37,614 nucleotides of DNA from a virus, in IMG/VR virus record IMGVR_UViG_3300010883_000136, positions 1 to 37,614 of that record. One strand, 5' to 3'. How positions within the stretch are numbered: the stretch's first letter is position 1; each line of letters begins with the position of its first letter. Shown piece after piece: positions 9,301 through 16,952 of the stretch. The position numbers and the translations under genes were made by a program. The notes under the pieces were generated by a model. The model was given only the letters and a program-made list of their open reading frames with translations. It had not been told where the DNA came from and ran no database searches.

Positions 9301-12300
9301 TTCTCCTGCTGGTACCTTCTCTGTGGTGGACTTTGCGTCTGGTTCAGCAGAAGACTTTGATAACTATCGCTGGTTAGGCAACATTGTTAATATGCAACAC
9401 CCCGGACAGGGAAAATATTTCAGAGCCAGTGAATCAAATGTTGTTGACACAAATTATGTGAATTCAGCAAAGCAACAAGAACCAGAATCCATCACTGGCC
9501 TTGACATGATTAACTCCTTGTCTCGTGATGATGTGCAGTTTACTAGAGAATCTCGCCCAATAAGTTACTATTTCATGCTTGAGAAAAGCATGTACAAGGC
9601 TATTACCGAGCAAATGCTTAATTTCTTTGCGACAGTAAAGGATTTCAATGATTTAATCGGAAGTCCAGTTAATCGTTACAGACAAGAATATAAATCTATG
9701 GAGAAGATCAGACAACTTTTCTTCGAAAGAGTAGACAACACTCCAGATTTAGATAAGTATATTGAGTATTATCGATGGCTTGACTCATCGATTGGTGAGA
9801 TGGCGGAACAATTGTACCCAGCATCAGCCGGTCATGCTCAAGGTTTGAAGACTATAATTGAGAGTCACGTATTAGAAAGAAACAAATATAGACATCAACT
9901 TCCATCAGTGGAACAGGCTAGAAATTATGACAGACTATTAACAGAAGAAGATCAGAGACTCCTGCAAATTCAACAGATGCAGGATGCTGCTTCTGGCGAG
10001 TACGGAACCCAACTTCAGCCACAAACTGCAAGCCCACTTAATATTAATAAATCTTTTAATTGGTGGAGCCTAAAGGCAGACCGTACAAACACTGCTGAGA
10101 TCACTTCAGGTGATGCCACAGTAGATAAGAATAGAGAACAAATACGAAGAGTTATAGCAAACGGGGAAACCCTTGCTCTAGGTGCCGCCTTCTATAGAAG
10201 AGGTACAAAACAAAGTTTAAACGATGAATATAACTCACCCTCGATTAAGGGAGCACCAGTTGTAAAGGTCACCACTGCTATAGCAGGAGGCTCGAACTCT
10301 TCCAGAGAAAGCAGTAATCAACTTATAAAGCCGGGTGTTGTTATAGAAGCAGGTTCGATAACATACCTCAGATCAGACCAAGTGCCAGACACTGATGATA
10401 TTACCGCAAACTCAACAAGATTCCCAAAGATTAAAGTACAACCTAAAATTAACGCTTTCGATGAATCGGAAGCAGAGAGTAGGCAAGTAAAGACGAGAGG
10501 TGGTCTTCCTTCTGTCTACAGTGGTAGTGCTGGACTGGTTTTCTCTAACGTACACCAATATGTTGCTCATGGCACGGAACAACCTATGCAAAGTCCTTTT
10601 GTAAAGAAATACGTTGGTGGCTATGGCGATAGAAGTGTTCCAATTAGTTCTGGATCACAAAACGAAAACTCAAGACTAGAAAGATTTAGAATATCCGCGC
10701 CCGCTAGTGATCTAGTTGCTTCAACTGCCGCTTCTTTGGCTGATATTTTAACATTAGCTGGCTTCAGCGATAATGATAAATTTACAGTTAACATACCCTC
10801 CGCCATGGGAGGCACCGGCACAGATATAACTATCAAAATGGTGGGTGGAACCCCATCAGACGCCACCTCGAACCAAGTAGAAATTAGCACAGCGGGAACC
10901 GCCGCCGCAATTCTTGCCCGATTTGTTATTGCTATTGCTGGAGGCACTCCGTCGCCCTCCACCTCTGTCGCATATGGAGCGGGATCCGGCGATGTAACTA
11001 ATGGTGTGGCAGGCATTACCGCCGCCCTCGGGACCAGCCCGACGCTAACTGTAACTGCAACTAATACGGGACGAGCAGGAAATGACATTATTTTCACAGA
11101 TGTTGTGGGAACAATGGTCGCTGGTGGATCCCACGGATCATCCCCGGCCTATCTGATCGGCGGCACCGGCGGCGATGTTTATATTTACCCCCCAACCAAG
11201 ACAAACGCCGGCGTTGAGAACTTACACTTGCCTCGTGCTGATATTAATCGAGGAACTCGACGACCTTACAATATTCGTAATATTCAACAATTAACAGCTT
11301 CCGCCTTACAAACATCGACGGTGCTCGGAAATTATGATGCAAATTATCAAGTTGTACAAACTTCCGGCAGAAGCGAGAACAACCTGTGGTTTTCTAAAAA
11401 CTCAGGTAGTGTTACCAGCACAACACCAGAGATATCATTTTTAAACAGTAACCTAGATTATGAATTACCAACTAGAACGGTTCATAAGTCGGTATTTGTA
11501 GAACGATTCTCTTCTCCTGGTGGGTTTGAAGCAAGTTCTCTGGGATATCTAGACCCACAAGCAGCTGAAAAGTCTGTTTATAATGCTTTGCCATTTAGAA
11601 ATTTAAGTGTTTTAAATGGTTCTGGAAGCTCGGATGGAAGCACAGTACCAGCAGAAAATGATACCAACGGTGCACACCTTAACATTTATAATAATATCCA
11701 TCCCGGTCTAGGTGATGGGTATAACGAATTATCCCGCCGTCACGCTGGCCAGTTTGGTATCGATAGTGTTTATGGCACCTTAGATGCAGATGGTTATGAA
11801 ACAACTGCTTCATACCAGAAACAACACAGAAACGTGAAAAGAATGATTAAGTATGCTGATGCAGCATTCGATGTACATGGAGACGATAGTTACCACACAA
11901 GTCGATATCTGACAGCCTCAGTTTACAACAATTTATTTTATAATGCGGCTATACCTCAAAGTGAATTGCAGTATGCATGGATTAGTGCCTCTTTAAGTAG
12001 CCCCGCAACACACCCTTTGATTGGTCACACCTCAGTTCAGAAAGGTTATGATGGTCAAGTGTCCGGAGCAAACGGGTACGAGGACGCTATTAACTTTATC
12101 GATGGGCAATTCCCACAGTACTCTGGCCTTCAGTCAGACCTTGCGGGAATGAATACTTTGGTATTAAATGTTCTGACTACAGGCAGCAACCTTTTGACAA
12201 CGGACACAGAGTATAGAAACACAGAACTCGCGACCGTTACAGACGGAGAGCAATTCAACGCTCTGATGAAACACCGTAATTCTAGGCAAGGTGCAAGTTG

Positions 12301-15300
12301 GAGATTGAATATGAAATCCGATCACCCTCTTGTACGCAACCAGAGAAATAATAACATCATTGATGTTGTCGAAATTAAGAGCGCGGCCAAGACAAATAGA
12401 GATGATGTTTCCAGTTTTGACAAAAATCAGAGTTTAAAGAAAGTTATAAAGACAGTTAAGAAGTTTACTGTCCCGCCCGTAACAAGTAAATTCAAACCAC
12501 TTACTCATGTGCTGAATGATCAGGGTGACGAAATATTATCAATCAAAGATACTTATTCCAACAATTTTGACTTTATGACAAACCCAGAACTTGATTCTAG
12601 GTTAGGAGTCAAACAAGAACAAAAACAAATTCATGATGTTATAATTAATGATGCTTCGGAAGACGGTGTAATTGTTGAAAGACTAGACTACAAAGAGACG
12701 GTGTATCCGAGAGAAGAAAATGCATATCTTGGAAAAGTAAGAGGTCGCATTACATTTACAGAAGGTAGCGGTAGTACAGACTTTAATAGAATCTTAGGAG
12801 AACAGGCGACTTTCTGGAGAGACAACCCGCATGATAGAAGAAGGCAGGATAACACAGCACGTAACTCACAAGGTATGTTGTTAGATCAATTTGCTGGCTC
12901 CTCCTCTGCAAACCCCAACACCACCTACCCTGCTGGTGATTACAACCAATCGCAGTTCTTCGCACCAGGCTTCTCATGCTGGCCCCTAGATGCACATTAC
13001 TTATCGAACTCCCATGGCGAAGGTTTAAAAAACTACTGGTATGACCCTGATGTCGCAACCGGTGGTGGAGACGCAACAATTCAAGCAAACGAGCCCCCAC
13101 AAGGCAATATTGCAAAAGCTCCTCAAGGAGAACTTCTTACTCTCAACATTGGAGAATTAATATACTCAATAAGCACTTCCGCATTCCCTGAAGGTGCACC
13201 CGCTTTCTATGGCTGGAGAGGCCCAGCAACGGCTTCTCAGAACTTCATTTACCCGAACACATTTAGTTATTATTCCGCCTCTGTTATTGCAGACCCAGAG
13301 TCGAGCGCCGCTAGTGCTAGGAAGAGTGGAACTAGCAGGCTTCTAACATACAACTTTTATAGAGCAGACAAAGATTCAGGTAATAAACCATTTCATGACT
13401 CGTATGAAGAGTATTCTTCCGACATCAGGGCACTTGCAAAAAACAGTACAGTGGTACCAGAATTCCGAGTGTCGGAGCACATAGATCATTACATCGATAA
13501 TAATTTTGGATTCAATAATCGATTTTTGACCCTTCAAGGGGCAAATAGCGACATTTCTGCCAGTGCAGAAACAGCGACAAGCGTTTATGAAGAGGACTTC
13601 TTTAAAGTATATTCCCATTCAGACTTTATGCAACAATTTGCAAAGTTTGATAAAGACGATAACGATATAACAAAAATAAAATTAAGTTGCCATGGCGTGA
13701 AAAAGTTACTACCATATAACGGTTTTTACCCAGCATTGCGAGCGGTACAACTTGGTAGTTTATTCTCTTCATCTTATGCACCATATATTTCAGGTTCTAA
13801 CTTTGCCCAAACCGGCTCAAACGAGGCCGAAAGACTTTCTACCTTGTTGCAGTCTTTCTTCGCACCAGGAATCATGTATAACACAATCAAATCCGGTATT
13901 GCCGTCGACTTCCCGGTTGTAACGGGATCAGCAGCATTTAGTGCTATCGATGGTTATGTAAACCCAGGATTAAAAGCAAACGCCAATAATACGATTAATC
14001 AAGCGGTGTATAACTACAGAATGCCATTCGAAGCACTAGTAGAGCCAGATAGGTATCTCCCGGTAAGAGCACCAGGAAGCACGACAAATGCCTTCGGTGA
14101 CGAGGGCACGGTTTCTTTTCTCTATCCTTTCTCTAGTGTGTTCACAAAAACACCTTTCTTTACTTGGAGCGGAGAGAGAAAACTAAACTATAATTTAGCC
14201 ATGAGCAACTTCTTATCCGAAGTGCCTAATTTCTTCTTATCAAATCAAAATTTTAAATCTTTTACTTCAAAACCTGAAAAACAATTTAAAACTATGAAGT
14301 CGGGATCAACCTATTATATGGATATTTCTCTTGCTAAAACTGATAATTTAATTATGGCACAGGGTCTTGAAGGCGTCCAGTTTAATGAAGTTACATCTAG
14401 TACTGATTCACGCTTACGTTTAAGAAACATGCATGGGCAGATATTTGGACCAGCCAGCGCATGGATGAATCAATATGGCGCTTGGCAACATCCAGATCTA
14501 GCCGACCCGACGTCGCTCTATCAGACCAAAGTTAATCAGACAGACCCTGCCTATGCACCCCACACTCCACCATACTATTATGCGGACTCTATCGCTAGAA
14601 TAGCATTCACACCACATGACCACACTGAATTAATTGAAGGAGAGAGTAAGTTTTTCACATTAGACGAAATTATAGCAGGGTGTAAAATAGAAACAGTTTA
14701 TACTTCTAGTGTTACACCACACTCAGAAACCTTGTTTGCGGCAGCACACTCAGGAAGTTACCTAGGTCAAACTGCTGCGAATCAGCAACTTCGAGGTCCA
14801 GCTGGCCTCGCTCAAATGAGACTTTCTTCGTCATTGAATTTGTTTGGAAAATCTAGTATAAAAACAGTAACTTATGATGTTGAAAGCCAGGATATTGAGG
14901 GATTTGTGGCAAGTAGTGCCCAGGATCCCCAAGATTCTTCAAACGACATCTGGACAATTAGTCCTAAATTTGAATGCCCCGTGGTAAACGTATCATCATC
15001 AACAGCCTTGGGTGAAGATTATTCATCTCTCAAAGAGGCTTCATTTGCGTATGGTTACCAGGCTGTCTTTGCTGATTTCGGATCCGGTTCTTCAGGCTTC
15101 GGCAATACTTCTGCGGTTAAAAGTGTTTGGGGTCAATATGGAACAATCCCAACTGGATCAGAAGGAGTGTTCATGAACATAAAAGAAAGTTTCCCAGAGA
15201 TTTTATTGAATACTATATCTGGCTCCAGCTCAGACGCTACCGGCTCTCTTATTGACATCTGCGGGTTTGAACAATCACAGAAAAGAATTGGAGAAATCGC

Positions 15301-15943
15301 TAGTACTAAAGAAATTTCAGAAGCGGTGGTGGCAATACCGTTTGTACAACGAAGAGGAAAAAGAAAGTTCTTTAAGTTGTTAAAATCTCAAATTGACTTC
15401 GCCCTAGGAAGAGCAACAAAGCAACAAACGATTTCTTTGGAAAAATCGGGCAAAACCCCCGGCTCTTCTATCTTGAATATGGTAGAAAGTCTTAAAAAAT
15501 ATGTCTTACCACCGCACATGGACTTTATGAAAAATAAGAAAGTCGATCCTTATGTCGCATATGTTTTTGAGTTCACTCACACATTAGATCAGGATGACTT
15601 GTCCAACATCTGGCAGAACCTGATGCCTAAAATTTCTCAAAAAGCAGAAGAGCAAGAAGTTTCCGTATCACACGGGCTAGGAAAAAATGAGTTCTTTGCA
15701 GGAAAGGAATTACCAGCGGAGACGCAATGGATGGTCTTCAAGATTAAAAGAAGAGCCGATTATAATTATTTTGCTAAAACAGCGGATTCAAGCGACGACA
15801 GCAGGTTCGCATTCCAGTTTGAAGCCGGAGGCGAAAAGAAAACTCCAGATTATAGTTATAACTGGCCATACGACTTTTTCTCTTTAGTCGAATTAGCATC
15901 GATTGACGCAGAAATAGAGTTTACAAAAAAGGAAAATTCATAG
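6332..15943 (+). CDS. Giant virion protein (3203 residues) with two LamG/ConA-like domains
   Basis: One uninterrupted frame of 3203 codons, starting in an ATGA overlap with the previous gene. Residues ~171-455 form a LamG-like fold (FDGAEGNTVEFWLKK, NNWHHYAFVLKN, IDFYVDGTYN, SGSLDEVRFW). Residues ~640-665 carry IYKTKGTENAFRNFIRCFG, a pattern seen in tail/baseplate proteins of the 'KGT...RCFG' kind. Residues ~710-955 look like a second, divergent ConA-like fold (KMYDNRKW-type strand, GKRMYVGALRTNF, TRAWMDYIT). A compositionally distinct block lies at ~1455-1615 (separate entry). Beyond it are YELPTRTVHKSVFVERFSS and YNALPFRNLSV, motifs I associate with giant structural proteins of marine phages. 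No enzyme motif or membrane segment is seen. It is probably a baseplate-periphery or fibre-network scaffold; the function is inferred. Confidence 0.85.
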   Translation: MSLKDLFKQGKSKVLVAKSIEEIGTEAESERYVYERSEERKRTIPHIDFSNPKNFAKFGSAEEYYAQSISRIYNTYPYDGSRYEKQAWENSSSYLDLYILEELYPRTNGYAIFSPDSSGNGWGNKSATIGAYDKSSDLEYIFLKGGPNPNHDDTSVQKAFPNIETRRSGNVGANLLDLSVNRESNLKFDGAEGNTVEFWLKKSQFLSDINAGGYEVVFDSYTTSSVSSSVNYARLRVELTGNTSASPFRVTFMSGTNGLHRETIGDVTTSSVGDNNWHHYAFVLKNTGSLGPVSSNKPPVSQNNRKDIQIDFYVDGTYNATVVTGSSIGYVSGGMVATVGALAASPSGAAGGTIEANIPTFSSTSDMQKMRGYGKLSGSLDEVRFWKEERTARQIGLNWKSALGAGTNLDEANTQLGVYYKFNEGITQTASVDSNVLDYAGRVTNGDWVGYEAAARSTNSAIVESSASAEEFKDPIVYSFHPDVKSLKESKELEGRVYDFENPGGFYRTFPDWMLAEDSETEEGLLKLTQIMSSYFDTLYLQLKQLPSLKDVQYVSSSIGATGSYKPLPFSERVLESKGFLTSEIFADATILEQFLDKDDHKLFTEKLSDVKNLIYQNVHNNLVNIYKTKGTENAFRNFIRCFGVDDEVIQLNAYANNQVFELKDNYRYRSERKNYIDFNTYGDSDAVVYQFKSGSNSSGFISASQALFYEHGTAQTFECEVITPKPTDPRVKNAAFYNSLNSSVFGVQQVNYSANGTVNEADTSFELVAADDYANFQVFLERENIGSTTAKFVLTGSNASGFTSLTSSLYREMYDNRKWNLAVRVVPNGHPFVNTVSGSTDNKGYKVEFYGVNYDANTIRDSFYLTASLATKTGDSAPLDTRGDNFLKNGKRMYVGALRTNFTGTLVSGSDLKVSSTRAWMDYITNDEVNAHAIDASNIGTLHPYRSAYLFENSSSAPPISKAYQGNNQYVPAMKTLALNWDFKTLTGSSPAGTFSVVDFASGSAEDFDNYRWLGNIVNMQHPGQGKYFRASESNVVDTNYVNSAKQQEPESITGLDMINSLSRDDVQFTRESRPISYYFMLEKSMYKAITEQMLNFFATVKDFNDLIGSPVNRYRQEYKSMEKIRQLFFERVDNTPDLDKYIEYYRWLDSSIGEMAEQLYPASAGHAQGLKTIIESHVLERNKYRHQLPSVEQARNYDRLLTEEDQRLLQIQQMQDAASGEYGTQLQPQTASPLNINKSFNWWSLKADRTNTAEITSGDATVDKNREQIRRVIANGETLALGAAFYRRGTKQSLNDEYNSPSIKGAPVVKVTTAIAGGSNSSRESSNQLIKPGVVIEAGSITYLRSDQVPDTDDITANSTRFPKIKVQPKINAFDESEAESRQVKTRGGLPSVYSGSAGLVFSNVHQYVAHGTEQPMQSPFVKKYVGGYGDRSVPISSGSQNENSRLERFRISAPASDLVASTAASLADILTLAGFSDNDKFTVNIPSAMGGTGTDITIKMVGGTPSDATSNQVEISTAGTAAAILARFVIAIAGGTPSPSTSVAYGAGSGDVTNGVAGITAALGTSPTLTVTATNTGRAGNDIIFTDVVGTMVAGGSHGSSPAYLIGGTGGDVYIYPPTKTNAGVENLHLPRADINRGTRRPYNIRNIQQLTASALQTSTVLGNYDANYQVVQTSGRSENNLWFSKNSGSVTSTTPEISFLNSNLDYELPTRTVHKSVFVERFSSPGGFEASSLGYLDPQAAEKSVYNALPFRNLSVLNGSGSSDGSTVPAENDTNGAHLNIYNNIHPGLGDGYNELSRRHAGQFGIDSVYGTLDADGYETTASYQKQHRNVKRMIKYADAAFDVHGDDSYHTSRYLTASVYNNLFYNAAIPQSELQYAWISASLSSPATHPLIGHTSVQKGYDGQVSGANGYEDAINFIDGQFPQYSGLQSDLAGMNTLVLNVLTTGSNLLTTDTEYRNTELATVTDGEQFNALMKHRNSRQGASWRLNMKSDHPLVRNQRNNNIIDVVEIKSAAKTNRDDVSSFDKNQSLKKVIKTVKKFTVPPVTSKFKPLTHVLNDQGDEILSIKDTYSNNFDFMTNPELDSRLGVKQEQKQIHDVIINDASEDGVIVERLDYKETVYPREENAYLGKVRGRITFTEGSGSTDFNRILGEQATFWRDNPHDRRRQDNTARNSQGMLLDQFAGSSSANPNTTYPAGDYNQSQFFAPGFSCWPLDAHYLSNSHGEGLKNYWYDPDVATGGGDATIQANEPPQGNIAKAPQGELLTLNIGELIYSISTSAFPEGAPAFYGWRGPATASQNFIYPNTFSYYSASVIADPESSAASARKSGTSRLLTYNFYRADKDSGNKPFHDSYEEYSSDIRALAKNSTVVPEFRVSEHIDHYIDNNFGFNNRFLTLQGANSDISASAETATSVYEEDFFKVYSHSDFMQQFAKFDKDDNDITKIKLSCHGVKKLLPYNGFYPALRAVQLGSLFSSSYAPYISGSNFAQTGSNEAERLSTLLQSFFAPGIMYNTIKSGIAVDFPVVTGSAAFSAIDGYVNPGLKANANNTINQAVYNYRMPFEALVEPDRYLPVRAPGSTTNAFGDEGTVSFLYPFSSVFTKTPFFTWSGERKLNYNLAMSNFLSEVPNFFLSNQNFKSFTSKPEKQFKTMKSGSTYYMDISLAKTDNLIMAQGLEGVQFNEVTSSTDSRLRLRNMHGQIFGPASAWMNQYGAWQHPDLADPTSLYQTKVNQTDPAYAPHTPPYYYADSIARIAFTPHDHTELIEGESKFFTLDEIIAGCKIETVYTSSVTPHSETLFAAAHSGSYLGQTAANQQLRGPAGLAQMRLSSSLNLFGKSSIKTVTYDVESQDIEGFVASSAQDPQDSSNDIWTISPKFECPVVNVSSSTALGEDYSSLKEASFAYGYQAVFADFGSGSSGFGNTSAVKSVWGQYGTIPTGSEGVFMNIKESFPEILLNTISGSSSDATGSLIDICGFEQSQKRIGEIASTKEISEAVVAIPFVQRRGKRKFFKLLKSQIDFALGRATKQQTISLEKSGKTPGSSILNMVESLKKYVLPPHMDFMKNKKVDPYVAYVFEFTHTLDQDDLSNIWQNLMPKISQKAEEQEVSVSHGLGKNEFFAGKELPAETQWMVFKIKRRADYNYFAKTADSSDDSRFAFQFEAGGEKKTPDYSYNWPYDFFSLVELASIDAEIEFTKKENS
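10690..11180 (+). other. GC-richer inserted domain inside the giant protein gene
   Basis: Within the 3203-codon frame this stretch (about residues 1455-1615; boundaries estimated by eye) changes character. Ala, Gly, Thr and Val dominate and codons become GC-ending (many gcc, ggc, acc), whereas the flanks are AT-rich with Asn, Lys, Ser and Tyr. The encoded pattern, FTVNIPSAMGGTGTDITIK, then a helix with AAAILARFVIAIAG, then LTVTATNTGRAGNDIIFTD, resembles a small repeat-type module (strand, A-rich helix, T-V-T-A-T-N-T-x-G-x-A-G-N) that I recall from assorted marine phage virion proteins. The frame is preserved on both sides. Best read as a horizontally acquired domain; the function is unknown. 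Confidence 0.6.
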
Positions 15944-15959
15944 TAATTACTGATACAAG

Positions 15960-16952
15960 ATGAAGTTTTTTGATCCAAAAGAAGAAGTCCTAGACATTCA
16001 ACTAACTCAGTATGGTAAGAGATTGCTATCAAAAGGTAAATTGAAGCCGATGTACTATGCTTTTTTTGATGATGATATCCTATACGACGGTAAAGCAGCA
16101 GGTGTTATAGAGGACCAGAATTCTATTCAGGAGAGGATCAAAGAAGACACCCCCAGAATGCACACACAACATGTTTATGAGGGGATTCAAACTAATATAA
16201 ACCAAAACACAGACCAGCTGGACGCTACATATCAATACCAATCCTTAAAAGAAAGTGAGAAAATTTTGGGCCTCCCCCTAGGAGAATCTTCTCTATCGGG
16301 AAATCTCGCCCCGGCTTGGGACGTTAAATTCTATCATAATGAATTGTTGACTGCGGACTCTTACATAACGAGTTCTGGTGGTACATTGAGAATTCCACAA
16401 ATTAACGCAAGAATAGAGCCAGAAACCTTTATATCTTACGACGCTGTAGAACTCGAAGACCGGCAAAAGGAGTATGTAGGAGATTCTTTTCCAAACAATA
16501 TGGACCCAGACAACTTTGGTGACGACCCTGTTTCAGAAGAGAGCGACGAACTTATTAACTACTTTGACGATGACTCTATAATAATGATAAGGAAAGACGG
16601 ATTATTTTTAGACGTGAAAGAAAACAATACGGATTATCTAAGAGATAACTTTGATATTGAAGTTTATATTATGGATGTTGTAAGTGGCGAAGAGAAGTCA
16701 ACTAAAAAACTTTACTTCCAGGAGAGAGACGCAGACACACCTGTAAACCCAGACAATGTAGAGTACTGGCTTGATATCGGTGTTGACGGAGAGATAATGG
16801 AAAACGTATATTGCGATTTGAAAGTGCCTAGAACGAAGAAAGAGGTTATGGGCGAATCAGTGCATGGATGCAAAGATGGTTCTGATAGTGAAGATGTGCA
16901 ACTACGTGATTTCTATACAAAAGACGATAATGACGGAGGGGATATCTGCTAA
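15960..16952 (+). CDS. Virion protein of unknown function with 'LTxxGxxxLxxG' N-terminus
   Basis: A 330-residue, very acidic protein starting 16 nt after the giant gene. Its N-terminal ~45 residues, VLDIQLTQYGKRLLSKGK then YAFFDDDILYD, match in outline the start of the 320-residue protein at 23546 (ILDAVLTDTGRMRMARGD then KFALGDDEINY). I regard this as a shared module found at the start of many phage structural proteins. The rest is not recognised; it contains long Asp/Glu-rich stretches (for example GDDPVSEESDELINYFDDD) that could bind divalent cations. Three cysteines occur in the last ~55 residues. The stop overlaps the next start by one base (TAATG), with a strong GGAGGGG just upstream serving the next gene. 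Baseplate or tail-fibre connector by context. Confidence 0.72.
   Translation: MKFFDPKEEVLDIQLTQYGKRLLSKGKLKPMYYAFFDDDILYDGKAAGVIEDQNSIQERIKEDTPRMHTQHVYEGIQTNINQNTDQLDATYQYQSLKESEKILGLPLGESSLSGNLAPAWDVKFYHNELLTADSYITSSGGTLRIPQINARIEPETFISYDAVELEDRQKEYVGDSFPNNMDPDNFGDDPVSEESDELINYFDDDSIIMIRKDGLFLDVKENNTDYLRDNFDIEVYIMDVVSGEEKSTKKLYFQERDADTPVNPDNVEYWLDIGVDGEIMENVYCDLKVPRTKKEVMGESVHGCKDGSDSEDVQLRDFYTKDDNDGGDIC

Noticed and set aside
10621-11097. 158-codon antisense open frame inside the giant gene
   Set aside because: It coincides with the GC-rich inserted domain of the sense frame; Ala/Val/Pro-rich shadow translation with no recognisable family.
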